Of a DNA stretch of 58,157 nucleotides, positions 44,620 through 52,427 are shown piece by piece. Source of the stretch: Opitutia bacterium (GTDB lineage: Bacteria > Verrucomicrobiota > Verrucomicrobiia > Opitutales > Opitutaceae); assembly GCA_003142615.1 (NCBI GenBank), contig PLMW01000088.1, positions 1-58,157 on the forward strand. Reading direction: 5' to 3'. Each line of letters opens with the position of its first letter. Within the stretch, counting starts at the first letter, position 1. The notes under the pieces are model-generated. The model was not told the DNA's origin. It saw only the letters and a program-made list of their open reading frames with translations, and made no database searches. Made by a program: the position numbers and the translations under genes.

Positions 44620-45237
44620 TTACGCCGTCGAAATCCGGGTGTGCTGGCGGCTCGGCACGAACACGACCTGCATGCCCGCGGCGCGTGCGCCGGCGATGCC
44701 CGGCTCGGCGTCCTCGAACACGAGGCAGCGCTCCGGCGCGACCCCCATGCGCCGGGCCGCGACCAGGAACATGTCCGGCGCCGGCTTGCCGCGGCCCGGC
44801 GGCACGTCGGCCGGCGTCACCACGATGCGGAACAACGTGTCCAGACCGGTGAGTTTGAGCGCACTCCGGGCCACGTCGGGCATGCCGCCGGTGACGACCG
44901 CCACCGGATGCGTTTTTGCCACGTGTCGGGCAAATGCCACCACCGTGGTGATGAGCTTCGCCTCGCGCAGCCGTTCGAGATAGATCCCCTCCTTCACATG
45001 CTCGACCTTCGCGGCGTCGAGTTTCACGCCATAATGTTCGCCGATCCGTTGCGCCACCAGCCGCGTCGGCACCCCGCCCAGCGAGTAGAAATAATCCTCT
45101 TCGAGGTCGCGCCCGAGCCCGCCGCGCCGCAGCGCTTCGCGCCACGCCGCATAGTGCAGCGGCATGGTGTCGACGAGCGTGCCATCGAGGTCGAAGAGGT
45201 AGCCGGCGAAATCGCCCGCGGGGATGACCAGTTTCAT
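44620..45237 (-). CDS. HAD-superfamily phosphatase, beta-phosphoglucomutase-like
   Basis: This protein of about 205 residues has HAD motif I YLFDLDGTLVDTMPLHYAAW, motif II in PVAVVTGGMPDVA (T at the loop), the Lys of motif III in GRGKPAPDMFLVAARRMG, and motif IV CLVFEDAEPGIAGARAAGM. The helical cap between motifs I and II (subclass I) resembles beta-phosphoglucomutase and related sugar-phosphate phosphatases. The ATG at 45237 (MKLVIPAGDF) places motif I at the usual distance. It is the last gene of the minus-strand arsenic block but is separated from acr3 by about 107 bases, so it is probably unrelated to arsenic. Confidence 0.85.
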   Translation of the reverse strand: MKLVIPAGDFAGYLFDLDGTLVDTMPLHYAAWREALRRGGLGRDLEEDYFYSLGGVPTRLVAQRIGEHYGVKLDAAKVEHVKEGIYLERLREAKLITTVVAFARHVAKTHPVAVVTGGMPDVARSALKLTGLDTLFRIVVTPADVPPGRGKPAPDMFLVAARRMGVAPERCLVFEDAEPGIAGARAAGMQVVFVPSRQHTRISTA

Positions 45238-45344
45238 GAAGCCGCGCAACAGAGCAAACCCCGCCCCGCCTTGCAACCGAAACCCGTCTGCTCCACCCGG
45301 CAACCGTCCTTCCCGCGGGCCGGCACGGCCACGGTCCACCCTCT

Positions 45345-46409
45345 TCATTTCCATGCGAACGCGCGCCAGCGCAGCGCCACGGTCACCAGCCCGATCAGCG
45401 CCGGCACCTCCACGAGCGGGCCGACCACCGCCGCGAACGCCGCGCCCGAGTGGATGCCGAACACGCCCACCGCCACGGCGATCGCCAGCTCAAAATTGTT
45501 GCCCGACGCCGTGAAGGCCAGCGTGGCCGTCTGCGCATAATCCGCCCCGGCCCGCCTGCTCATCCAGAACGTCACGACGAACATCACCGCGAAGTACACC
45601 AGCAGCGGCACGGCGATGCGCAGCACGTCGAGGGGAATGCGCAGCACCTCGTCGCCCTTGAGGCTGAACATCACGAAGATCGTGAACAGCAGCGCGGCGA
45701 GCGTGAGCGGGCTGATCAGCGGCAGGAATTTGCCGTCGTACCAGGCGACCCCCGCCGGTCCGCGCCGCAGCACCAGCCGGCCAAGCCAGCCGGCGAGAAA
45801 CGGAATGCCCAGATAGATGAACACGCTCTTCGCCACCGCGGCGATGGTGATGCTGGAAAGGTCCAGCACGCCCAGTTCCACGCCGAGGACCGGCGGCAGC
45901 ACCTTCAGGAAGAACCAGGCCATCGGCGCGTAGCAGAAGACCTGGAACAGCGCGTTGAACGCCACCAGTCCCGCACAGTACTCGCGGCTGCCCTGCGCGA
46001 GGTCGTTCCAGACGATCACCATCGCGATGCACCGCGCGAGACCGATGAGCACGAGGCCCGCGAAGTAGTCCGGATGGTGCCGCAGAAAGATCACCGCCAG
46101 CGCAAACATCAGCACCGGCCCGACGAGCCAGTTCTGCACCAGCGAGAGGCCGAGCACGCGCCGGTCGCGAAAAACGTCGCCCAGCTCCTCGTAATGCACC
46201 TTCGCGAGCGGCGGGTACATCATCAGGATGAGCCCGATCGCGATCGGCACCGACGTGGTGCCCACGCTCCATGCGGTGAGCGCCTGGGCGATCTGCGGCA
46301 CGTAGCGGCCGGCGAGCAACCCCGCCGCCATCGCGAGGAAGATCCAGAGCGTCAGGTAGCGGTCGAGAAACGAAAGCCGGCCCAGCAGCGGATGTTTTTC
46401 CGGGTTCAT
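45345..46409 (-). CDS. acr3: Arsenite efflux transporter, ACR3 family
   Basis: This 354-residue inner-membrane permease has ten or so hydrophobic segments. It carries the ACR3 hallmarks: [18 protein letters not shown] with the conserved Cys 127, the segment [20 protein letters not shown], and the conserved Glu in [15 protein letters not shown]. It exports arsenite using the proton motive force. Its ATG overlaps the arsC stop codon (ATGA), so the two are translationally coupled. The order arsR-arsC-acr3 is a standard resistance operon. Confidence 0.96.
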   Translation of the reverse strand: MNPEKHPLLGRLSFLDRYLTLWIFLAMAAGLLAGRYVPQIAQALTAWSVGTTSVPIAIGLILMMYPPLAKVHYEELGDVFRDRRVLGLSLVQNWLVGPVLMFALAVIFLRHHPDYFAGLVLIGLARCIAMVIVWNDLAQGSREYCAGLVAFNALFQVFCYAPMAWFFLKVLPPVLGVELGVLDLSSITIAAVAKSVFIYLGIPFLAGWLGRLVLRRGPAGVAWYDGKFLPLISPLTLAALLFTIFVMFSLKGDEVLRIPLDVLRIAVPLLVYFAVMFVVTFWMSRRAGADYAQTATLAFTASGNNFELAIAVAVGVFGIHSGAAFAAVVGPLVEVPALIGLVTVALRWRAFAWK

Positions 46410-46924
46410 CGCGCCGGCCCCTCTCCTTCCGAGAGCCGGCCTTCGCGGCCGATCGCATTGAGATCGGCCATCCGGAAGGCGGCCAGTTTTTCATCGGTGA
46501 AGGCGCAGAATAACTCCACGCGCCGCGCGATCTGCGAGGCCACGTCGACAAAGGCCCGGTAGCGCTCCTCCTCCGTGCCCTGCGCGGCCGCCGGATCGGG
46601 TGAACCCCAGTGTCCCACCACCGGCTGGCCCGGCCAGAGCGGACAAGACTCCCGGGCGCGGTCGCACACCGTGATCACGAAATCAAACGTCACTTCCCTG
46701 AACTCAGCCCAGGACTTTGAGCGCGCGCCGCCGGCGTCGAGGCCGTAGCGTTCCGAGAGCACCCGCACGGCCAGCGGATGCACCCGGCCGGTGGGATGCG
46801 AGCCGGCGCTGCAGGCTTCAAAGCGGCCGCGGCCCTTGGCCCGCAGCAGGTATTCCCCGAAAATCGACCGGGCCGAGTTGCCAGTGCAGAGGATCAACAC
46901 CTTGAAGGGAGGACGTGAAGTCAT
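46406..46924 (-). CDS. arsC: Arsenate reductase, low-molecular-weight phosphatase type
   Basis: This 172-residue protein has the CX5R loop at Cys13-Arg19 ([11 protein letters not shown]), followed by [20 protein letters not shown], and [20 protein letters not shown] with the further redox cysteines of the thioredoxin-coupled ArsC class. It reduces As(V) to As(III), which Acr3 then exports. The ATG at 46924 begins MTSRPPFKV; the frame is open further upstream through arsR but without homology. It lies 19 bases after arsR and overlaps acr3 by 4 bases. Confidence 0.95.
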   Translation of the reverse strand: MTSRPPFKVLILCTGNSARSIFGEYLLRAKGRGRFEACSAGSHPTGRVHPLAVRVLSERYGLDAGGARSKSWAEFREVTFDFVITVCDRARESCPLWPGQPVVGHWGSPDPAAAQGTEEERYRAFVDVASQIARRVELFCAFTDEKLAAFRMADLNAIGREGRLSEGEGPAR

Positions 46925-46943
46925 GGGAAATTCTTCCGGGAAA

Positions 46944-47324
46944 CTATGTCTGTGCCCGCCGGGAGGCGGTCCGCGCACAGGCGCATGGGCCGGCCTTCGG
47001 CAACACCGGCGCGAGCCGGTCGAGCCGGAGGCGATCGCGCCGGAAAACCGGATGCTCCGCCGCGCAGTCCTGCAGGCAGGCGAGATTGGCGGCGAGTTCG
47101 CGCGGGCGGTGCGGCGGCAGTGCGTAGACCATCCAGTTGCCCCGGCGCGTGGCGGCCACAAATCCCCGCGCGCGCAGGTAGGCCAGGTGCTTGGAAATCT
47201 TCACCTGTGGCTCCCGCAGCACCGCTTGGAAATGGCAGACGCAGAGCGGCCCGCGCAGCAGCATGTTCAGGATGCGCAGCCGGGTGACGTCACACAGGCA
47301 CTCGTAGATGGCGATCAGGTCCAC
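46944..47324 (-). CDS. arsR: ArsR-family arsenic-responsive repressor (first copy)
   Basis: This winged-helix repressor has about 126 residues. It opens VDLIAIYECLCDVTRLRILN, followed by LRGPLCVCHFQAVLREPQVK with the CVC arsenite-binding pair and the recognition helix VKISKHLAYLRARGFVA. NLACLQDCAAEHPVF follows. The GTG at 47324 is chosen because the family begins exactly here and because the inverted repeat at 47350-47369 must lie outside the coding region; the frame is open to 47411. It represses arsR-arsC-acr3 and releases DNA on binding As(III). The C-terminal tail is longer and more basic than usual and includes CACARTASRR. Confidence 0.92.
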   Translation of the reverse strand: MDLIAIYECLCDVTRLRILNMLLRGPLCVCHFQAVLREPQVKISKHLAYLRARGFVAATRRGNWMVYALPPHRPRELAANLACLQDCAAEHPVFRRDRLRLDRLAPVLPKAGPCACARTASRRAQT

Positions 47325-47349
47325 GCCCGGAACGGAAACACCGTTTTCT

Positions 47350-47369
47350 ATATTCCTCAAGCGGAATAT
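47350..47369. promoter_or_regulatory. ArsR operator of the arsR-arsC-acr3 operon
   Basis: ATATTCC and GGAATAT form 7-bp arms around TCAAGC, 26 bases upstream of the arsR start. A TTGTTA -35-like box on the minus strand (plus 47372-47377) lies just upstream, so the repeat covers the probable promoter spacer and -10 region. Confidence 0.7.
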
Positions 47370-47434
47370 TGTAACAATCCTGCAACGACCCCATTCGGCC
47401 TGCCGCCCCAACCACTAGGGAGTGTTTCCAAGCC

Positions 47435-47510
47435 TCATGAGTGACACGGCGGAATGCGCTGGAAGCGTTTGGCGCGGCCGAAGAAGTCTTCGATGTGATG
47501 TCGACTGGGG
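47435..47510 (-). pseudogene. Remnant of an IS5-type transposase C-terminus
   Basis: The minus-strand frame reads RHHIEDFFGRAKRFQRIPP and then a stop at 47435. This is the conserved C-terminal block around the catalytic Glu of IS5-family DDE transposases (H-H-x-E-x-F-F-x-R-x-K-R-F-x-R-I). Only about 25 codons are recognisable and no inverted repeats were found. It lies between the two ars blocks. Confidence 0.6.
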
Positions 47511-47622
47511 GTAGCAGCTGACGATGCCGGCATATACGACAAAGACCACGGTCGAGAGAGTGATCGAACAAACCTGTGCTCGCGTTGGCATGTCCTTTGC
47601 GAAGGTCCGAAATGACGCGCCG

Positions 47623-48054
47623 CTACCGTTGACGGAACGGCGGCGTTGCAATCGGAGTGCCAGATGTGGCCGTGGACGGCGCCTGGTTCTGCCGCCGCTT
47701 GTTGGCAAAGGCTGCAGAACCGGCCTCTTTGCCGGCAAAGAATCCACTCACGGTTGCCTCATAACGTTCAGCATCGCCTTCGGAGCCGCACATGCAGCCT
47801 AGCGAGGTATATTCTGAGTCTGTGGCAGCGAGGCGGTAACCCATGGCGTAAAACTCGAGATAGGCGGCTCTGGCCTTGGGATTCCCATCAAACTGGGTCT
47901 GCGCCGGAAGTGGAACGGTAAGCTCCGTCGATTCGGTCAACGAGGGAACGTTTGCGGTCGCTTCCGGCGTGCTCGCCATCTTGAGGCTGCACCCACTGGC
48001 CAATACCCCTGCAAACCCGCAAAACAATAGATTGCACGTTTTCATCGCTTTCAT
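47623..48054 (-). CDS. Putative lipoprotein of unknown function
   Basis: This protein of 143 residues begins MKAMKTCNLLFCGFAGVLAS with the lipobox LASGC. The rest is polar, with GNPKARAAYLEFYAMGYRLA, a CMC pair in TSLGCMCGSEG, and GFFAGKEAGSAAF near the end. The pattern resembles small verrucomicrobial and planctomycetal lipoproteins with a repeated YxxGYxxG-like motif, but I do not recognise a named family. The start at 48054 has a GAGG sequence 4-5 bases upstream; a longer in-frame reading to 48771 runs through ccdA and is not used. It lies 65 bases downstream of ccdA and is probably not part of arsenic resistance. Confidence 0.65.
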   Translation of the reverse strand: MKAMKTCNLLFCGFAGVLASGCSLKMASTPEATANVPSLTESTELTVPLPAQTQFDGNPKARAAYLEFYAMGYRLAATDSEYTSLGCMCGSEGDAERYEATVSGFFAGKEAGSAAFANKRRQNQAPSTATSGTPIATPPFRQR

Positions 48055-48119
48055 TGGACCTCGATGTCGGCAAAGATAGTCCGTAATCGGTATTTGTTTC
48101 ATTTCCGCAACGGCCCCGA

Positions 48120-48818
48120 TCACCCCGCTGCCGTGACGACCAGCCAGCCGGCGCCGCCGAGCACGAACAGGCCGCAGGCGCGGCGCAGCCACACCGCTCC
48201 GCGCGAGTTCCCGTGCCAGTCGAGCACCCGCTGCACCTTCTCGGCGGACGCACCTGCGATCACGATCAAAGTGCAATGCCCGATCCCGTAAGCCAGAAGC
48301 AGCAGCACGGCGAAGCCAGGCTGGGTGCGCGCGACGCCGAAGATTACCCCGAGTACCGGCGCCAGGTACGCGAAGGTGCACGGTCCGAGCGCGATGCCGA
48401 AGATCAGCCCGAGCAGCAGCGCCGCCGCCTTGCCTTGGTAGCGCGGCAGCGACAGGCCGTGTTCCCACGGAAGGGGCAGAACCCCGAGCAGATGCAGCCC
48501 CACGACCAGCAGCACCGCGGCCACCGCGTAGTTCGCCCACGGGCCGACGTCGCCGAGCAAGCGCCCGGCCGCGGCGGTCACGCCGCCGACGGTCGCGATC
48601 GAGACGAGAATGCCGAGAGCGAAAAGCAGCGCGTAGCCGAAGGCCTGGCGGGGCGTCGTGTCCTTGCGCTCGGCGATGAAACCGACCACCAGCGGGATAC
48701 TCGCGAGGTGGCAGGGGCTCAGCACGAGACTCGCCACGCCCCAGCCTGCGGCGGCGAGCACGGCCAGCCACGGCGCGCCGTTCATCGCGTCAGTCAGCCA
48801 GATGAAAATCGAGTCCAT
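48120..48818 (-). CDS. ccdA: CcdA/DsbD-type transmembrane thiol-disulfide transporter
   Basis: This 232-residue membrane protein has six hydrophobic segments and two conserved cysteines, one in VLSPCHLASIPLVVGF and one in GIALGPCTFAYLAPVLG, the redox pair that carries electrons across the inner membrane in CcdA/DsbD. It starts 5 bases after the stop of the thioredoxin-like gene at 48823 and is certainly cotranscribed with it. Its likely role is to keep the exported thioredoxin reduced. Similar ccdA-thioredoxin pairs accompany ArsP-like permeases. Confidence 0.9.
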   Translation of the reverse strand: MDSIFIWLTDAMNGAPWLAVLAAAGWGVASLVLSPCHLASIPLVVGFIAERKDTTPRQAFGYALLFALGILVSIATVGGVTAAAGRLLGDVGPWANYAVAAVLLVVGLHLLGVLPLPWEHGLSLPRYQGKAAALLLGLIFGIALGPCTFAYLAPVLGVIFGVARTQPGFAVLLLLAYGIGHCTLIVIAGASAEKVQRVLDWHGNSRGAVWLRRACGLFVLGGAGWLVVTAAG

Positions 48819-48822
48819 CGGC

Positions 48823-49239
48823 TCAGCTCTCCTTCGGCGCCGGTGGCGCCTTCAGCTCGACGCCGAGTTCCTTCCACTTTGCGAGGATGTCTTTCTTCGC
48901 ATAAAAGCCCTCGTGCCGGAAGAGTTCCCTGCCGGCCGCGTCAAAGAAGATCTGCGTCGGAATGACGTTGATGCGGTAGCGCGGCGCCTCTCCCGGGTTT
49001 TTCCAGACGTCGATGAACACCACGTCGAGCTGACCGGCATACTCCTTCGCCAACTCCGCGAGCACCGGGGCCATCATTTTGCAGGGAATACATTTGTCGG
49101 CCCCGAGGTCGACCAGGCGCGGAAAGGCGGGCTTGGCTTCAGCGGCAGGCGCACCCTCGGCGGCGCGGAGACCTGTCACCAGCATCGCCAGACAGGCGCA
49201 AGCGATAAGGAAAGGACGGAGGAGTGACATTGATTTCAT
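48823..49239 (-). CDS. Exported thioredoxin-like protein (CIPC)
   Basis: This 138-residue protein has a signal peptide (LLRPFLIACACLAMLVTGLR, then AAEG) and a thioredoxin fold with active site Cys50-Ile-Pro-Cys53 in DLGADKCIPCKMMAPVL. FIDVWKNPGEAPRYRINVIP gives the cis-Pro segment (VIPTQIFF). It acts in the periplasm and is presumably reduced by the CcdA protein encoded next. It follows the DGC-domain gene by 16 bases. Confidence 0.9.
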   Translation of the reverse strand: MKSMSLLRPFLIACACLAMLVTGLRAAEGAPAAEAKPAFPRLVDLGADKCIPCKMMAPVLAELAKEYAGQLDVVFIDVWKNPGEAPRYRINVIPTQIFFDAAGRELFRHEGFYAKKDILAKWKELGVELKAPPAPKES

Positions 49240-49255
49240 AGAGGGGAATTCGGGT

Positions 49256-49651
49256 TTAGTTTTTCAGGAGTGCAGCGGCGGCATCGGCCACCTGCCGGAT
49301 CGCTTTGTCGCTGGCGGGCGTTTTGCCCTTCTTGAGACCGAGGTCGGTCACGCGCACATGCTTGACGTTGGCGAAGCCGGCGAGTTCGAGCGTCTTCTTC
49401 GCGCAGTCGTGTGGGCAGCCGTCGATGGCAAGCAGCGCGGGCGCGGCGGCGGCGTTGGCGATCAGGCCGCTCACGCGTCCGCCGATGCCAGCGAGGCACG
49501 ACATCCAGGCGACGTTGTCGGCGTCGAGCCGGCGCGCCGCTCGGTCGGCGATCTCGCCGGTGTCGGCGGCGCCGGAACACGGATAAACGAGGGCGCTCGG
49601 GCCGGACTCCTCATTGCAACTACACGAACATTTTGGGGTCCTGGCACTCAT
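49256..49651 (-). CDS. DGC-domain putative zinc-binding protein
   Basis: This 131-residue protein begins with a Cys-rich segment (PKCSCSCNEE) and continues LVYPCSGAADTGEIADRAAR and then AWMSCLAGIGG. The motif LLAIDGCPHDCAKKTLELAG is the DGC signature (Asp-Gly-Cys). The family is annotated as putative zinc-binding and is frequently found beside ArsP-like permeases and small thioredoxins, as here. Its biochemical role is not known. It lies 12 bases after the small thioredoxin gene. Confidence 0.88.
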   Translation of the reverse strand: MSARTPKCSCSCNEESGPSALVYPCSGAADTGEIADRAARRLDADNVAWMSCLAGIGGRVSGLIANAAAAPALLAIDGCPHDCAKKTLELAGFANVKHVRVTDLGLKKGKTPASDKAIRQVADAAAALLKN

Positions 49652-49663
49652 GGTTGGAGAAGG

Positions 49664-49897
49664 TCAGGCGAGCAGTTTTTTCATCTCCTCAAGCGACGGC
49701 ACCTTGCCGGCCACCTTCACAGTGCCATCCACGACCAGTGCGGGCGTGAACATCACGCCGAAACCCGCGATGCGTTCGAGGGCGGTGACCTTTTCAAGTT
49801 CGTAGGCCAGGCCGAGGGCCTTCGCGGCTTCGTCCGCCACGGCGGCGAGTTTCTGGCATTTGGCACAACCCGTGCCGAGGATCTGGATCTTTTTCAT
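49664..49897 (-). CDS. Small redox-active disulfide protein (CAKC thioredoxin-like)
   Basis: This 77-residue cytoplasmic thioredoxin fold (MKKIQILGTGCAKCQKLAAV) has active cysteines 11 and 14 and a cis-Pro in GVMFTPALVVDGTVKVAGKV. It belongs to the redox-active disulfide protein 2 group that accompanies metal and arsenic permeases. It sits 33 bases downstream of the permease gene and 12 bases upstream of the DGC gene. Confidence 0.92.
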   Translation of the reverse strand: MKKIQILGTGCAKCQKLAAVADEAAKALGLAYELEKVTALERIAGFGVMFTPALVVDGTVKVAGKVPSLEEMKKLLA

Positions 49898-49930
49898 AGG
49901 AAAAACAACGGGGCGGCGGCAGCAGGCGCG

Positions 49931-50968
49931 CTACAGCAGCCAGTTGAAGAGAAATCCGACGGCCATGATGCCCACCGCCACCACGCCGAAAAAGACGAGG
50001 AGGAGCGGCGGCTTGAGCACCTTGCGCAGGATGATCGCCTCGGGCAGCGACAGGCCGATGACGGACATCATGAATGCCAGCACCGTGCCGAGCGCCGCGC
50101 CCTTGCCCAGCAACGCCTGCACAATGGGAATGATGCCGGCGGCGTTGGAATACATCGGCACACCGATCAGCACGGCGAGCGGCACGGACCACCACGCGCC
50201 CTTGCCCATGATGGCAGCCATGGCGTTGGTCGGCACATAACCGTGGATGCCCGCGCCAACCGCGATGCCCAGCACGACATACAGCCACACCCGCCCCACG
50301 ATGTCGCGCACCGCCGCCCGCCCGGCCGCCATGCGGGCGGCCAGGTCCAATCGTTCTTCCGCCGGTGCGGCCGCATCCGTCTTGGTGGCATACACCCAGT
50401 CTTCGACGTGCCGCTCCAGCTTCAGCCGACCGATGATCCAGCCGGCGACGAGGGCGATGAGCAATCCGGTGCCGAGATAGAGCGCGGCCACCCTCCAGCC
50501 AAACAGGCCGAAGAGCAGGACCAGCGCGATTTCGTTGACCATCGGCGCGGAAATGAGAAACGAGAACGTGACCCCCAGCGGTACGCCGGTGGTGACAAAC
50601 CCGATGAACAGCGGCACGGCCGAGCAGGAGCAGAAGGGCGTGACGACGCCCAGCAGCGCAGCCAGCACGTTGCCGGCGGATTCGCGTCGGCCGGCCAACA
50701 TCGCGCGCGTGCGCTCCGGCGTGAAATACGACCGCACGATGCCCACACCGAAGACGACCAGCACCAGCAGCATCAGCACCTTGGGCGTCTCATAGATGAA
50801 GAACTCCACCGCCGAACCGAGGGATGATTCCCGGCGCAACCCCAGCAGCGAGGACGTCGCCCAGCCGGCGACCGCCGCCAGCTGGCGGTAGACCAGCCAC
50901 CATGCCGCAAGCGCCGCCAGGCCGGCGGCCGCCCGGGCCACGGCGGAAAGGTTTCTGCGCTGGTTCAT
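49931..50968 (-). CDS. arsP: ArsP-like permease (organoarsenical/metalloid efflux)
   Basis: This protein of 345 residues has about eight hydrophobic segments. It has the family signature GVVTPFCSCSAVPLFIGFV, the second conserved segment VTFSFLISAPMVNEIALVL, and AVLIGVPMYSNAAGIIPIVQ. Permeases of this family include ArsP, which exports trivalent organoarsenicals such as methylarsenite, the product of ArsM encoded nearby. A metal such as copper or zinc is an alternative substrate. The ATG at 50968 (MNQRRNLS) follows the second arsR by 43 bases. Confidence 0.85.
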   Translation of the reverse strand: MNQRRNLSAVARAAAGLAALAAWWLVYRQLAAVAGWATSSLLGLRRESSLGSAVEFFIYETPKVLMLLVLVVFGVGIVRSYFTPERTRAMLAGRRESAGNVLAALLGVVTPFCSCSAVPLFIGFVTTGVPLGVTFSFLISAPMVNEIALVLLFGLFGWRVAALYLGTGLLIALVAGWIIGRLKLERHVEDWVYATKTDAAAPAEERLDLAARMAAGRAAVRDIVGRVWLYVVLGIAVGAGIHGYVPTNAMAAIMGKGAWWSVPLAVLIGVPMYSNAAGIIPIVQALLGKGAALGTVLAFMMSVIGLSLPEAIILRKVLKPPLLLVFFGVVAVGIMAVGFLFNWLL

Positions 50969-51011
50969 GATCCGGTTTCTCGCGAAGTAGCGTCCCTGCC
51001 GCCCCAAAACC

Positions 51012-51332
51012 TCACCCGCAGCAGCGGCGCACCTCCACCGGCTCGCCCTTCCGGGCGGCATCCAGGCACGCGGTGAACGACGTGACGCACGGCAGCGCCA
51101 GCCGGTAGTAGACCTGCAGGCCGCGTTTTTCGTCCTCCAGCACTCCCGCGGTCTTCAGCACCGCCAGATGCCGGGACACCGTCGACCAGCTTGAACCGAC
51201 GAGGTCCACCAGCTCGCACACGCAGCGCTCGCCTCCGGCCAACTGCTCGACGATCTGCAGGCGCGCCGGATGCCCGAGGGCCTTGAAGACCGCGGCGCGC
51301 TGACGGCAAAGCTGGATTTTGGAGGTGCTCAC
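51012..51332 (-). CDS. ArsR-family repressor (second copy)
   Basis: This 106-residue winged-helix regulator reads RAAVFKALGHPARLQIVEQL, then GGERCVCELVDLVGSSWSTV (CVC metal-binding pair and recognition helix), RHLAVLKTAGVLEDEKRGLQ and a Cys-rich end VEVRRCCG. The GTG at 51332 is chosen; a TTG at 51368 in the same frame is better read as the -35 box TTGACT of its own promoter. An inverted repeat lies between -35 and -10. It probably controls the downstream permease-thioredoxin-DGC-thioredoxin-ccdA block. It is only distantly similar to the first ArsR. Confidence 0.9.
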   Translation of the reverse strand: MSTSKIQLCRQRAAVFKALGHPARLQIVEQLAGGERCVCELVDLVGSSWSTVSRHLAVLKTAGVLEDEKRGLQVYYRLALPCVTSFTACLDAARKGEPVEVRRCCG

Positions 51333-51346
51333 GGCGGCATCTATTT

Positions 51347-51358
51347 CGCCATTTGGCG
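51347..51358. promoter_or_regulatory. Operator of the second arsR, inside its promoter
   Basis: CGCCA-TT-TGGCG is an inverted repeat that extends to an imperfect 20-bp dyad (51343-51362, one mismatched pair). On the minus strand TTGACT (51368-51363) lies directly upstream and an AT-rich AATAGA at 17 bases could be the -10. The repeat thus occupies the promoter spacer. Confidence 0.65.
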
Positions 51359-51405
51359 TAATAGTCAAGCGAGGTTTTGTCTCGTGGGTCGTGCCGGCCG
51401 CGACG

Positions 51406-51954
51406 CTATTCGCAGCAGAGCAGCTTGCGCCGCTCCCAGCCGATCACCTGGCCCAGCCGGTCGAACTCGAAGCGGCAGCACGCCTGCAGCTTCGCCTTCA
51501 GCATCTGCCGGCCGCGCCGCACGCGCGACTTCACCGCCGTGAGCGACAGGTTCATCCGCAGCGCGATCTTCGCCAGCGGCAGTCCCTCCAGTTCCGCCAG
51601 TCGCACCGGCTCGCGGTAGGCTTCCGGCAACTCTGCCAGAAAATGATGCATCGACGCCGCCATGGCCGCGCGCATGGCCGCGACCTCGTCGCGGCTTTCC
51701 GCCGCGAGGGCCGGCGGCAGCTCCTCCGTCGGTTTCCGCCGGCGGTAGTGGTCGATCAGCGTCGTGCGCGCCACGCGGTAGAGCCAGGCCTCCAGCCGGG
51801 CGTCGTCGCGCAGCGCCGCGCGCGAGCGGTAGACCTTGAGCAGCGTCTCCTGCGTCAGGTCGTCGGCAGTGGCGTCGTCGCGCACGCGGCGGCGGAGAAA
51901 CGCCCGCAGCCGCGGCGCCATCTGCAAGACCCCGGTGTCGAATGCCGTCGTCAT
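51406..51954 (-). CDS. sigZ: ECF-type RNA polymerase sigma factor, SigZ group
   Basis: This 182-residue sigma factor has region 2 (DDLTQETLLKVYRSRAAL, LEAWLYRVARTTLIDHYRRR) and region 4 (LPEAYREPVRLAELEGLPLA, KIALRMNLSLTAVKSRVRRG). The Cys-containing tail (AKLQACCRFEFDRLGQVIGW, ending RKLLCCE) is typical of SigZ-like proteins. The ATG overlaps the arsN2 stop (ATGA), so it is translated with the methylation genes. No anti-sigma factor is adjacent; the terminal cysteines could make it directly thiol- or arsenite-responsive (inference). Confidence 0.88.
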   Translation of the reverse strand: MTTAFDTGVLQMAPRLRAFLRRRVRDDATADDLTQETLLKVYRSRAALRDDARLEAWLYRVARTTLIDHYRRRKPTEELPPALAAESRDEVAAMRAAMAASMHHFLAELPEAYREPVRLAELEGLPLAKIALRMNLSLTAVKSRVRRGRQMLKAKLQACCRFEFDRLGQVIGWERRKLLCCE

Positions 51955-52427
51955 GATTTCGCGGCGATCACTACCGCCCTCGTCATGCAGACCGCGCTGA
52001 CCGGACACAGGCTGTTGAACTCCCGGGTGGCGGCAATGGCCGCCGGCACGGCCTGGCGCGCGACTCTTTGGAAGCCACGTCCCGCAAAAAAGGCCTCGGC
52101 GGTCGTCGTGAGAAGGTAGAATCGCTCCACCTTCTTGCGCCGCGCCACCGCGGCGAGCCGTCGCACCAATTGATCGCCCAGGCCGTTGCCGCGCAGCGTG
52201 GGCGCGACCACCAGCGAGCGCAGCAGCGCGCTCCGGCCGTGTAGTTCGAAACCGACCGCGCCGACCACCGCGCCTGCACGGCGCGCCACGAGGAAATGCG
52301 CCAGGTGGCCGGCGAAATCCTCGTGCGGCAGGGCCGCCTCGCGCAACAAGGCGGCGATGGCCGCCTCGTCGTCCGGCACGGCGGCGGAAATGGCGATGGG
52401 GGCGGCGGCAGGTTTCACCATCCTCAT
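51951..52427 (-). CDS. arsN2: GNAT N-acetyltransferase, ArsN2 type
   Basis: This 158-residue GNAT fold has the acetyl-CoA loop SLVVAPTLRGNGLGDQLVRR, FYLLTTTAEAFFAGRGFQRV and the ending IAATREFNSLCPVSAVCMTR, which is diagnostic for the ArsN2 group. Related ArsN proteins acetylate organoarsenical herbicide-like compounds. It overlaps arsM by 4 bases at its start and sigZ by 4 bases at its end, so it lies in the middle of a tightly coupled operon. Confidence 0.88.
   Translation of the reverse strand: MRMVKPAAAPIAISAAVPDDEAAIAALLREAALPHEDFAGHLAHFLVARRAGAVVGAVGFELHGRSALLRSLVVAPTLRGNGLGDQLVRRLAAVARRKKVERFYLLTTTAEAFFAGRGFQRVARQAVPAAIAATREFNSLCPVSAVCMTRAVVIAAKS

Noticed and set aside
47623-48771. 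Reading the lipoprotein and its upstream frame as one 382-residue protein
   Set aside because: The upstream part overlaps ccdA in another frame; the lipobox and a GAGG site place the start at 48054.
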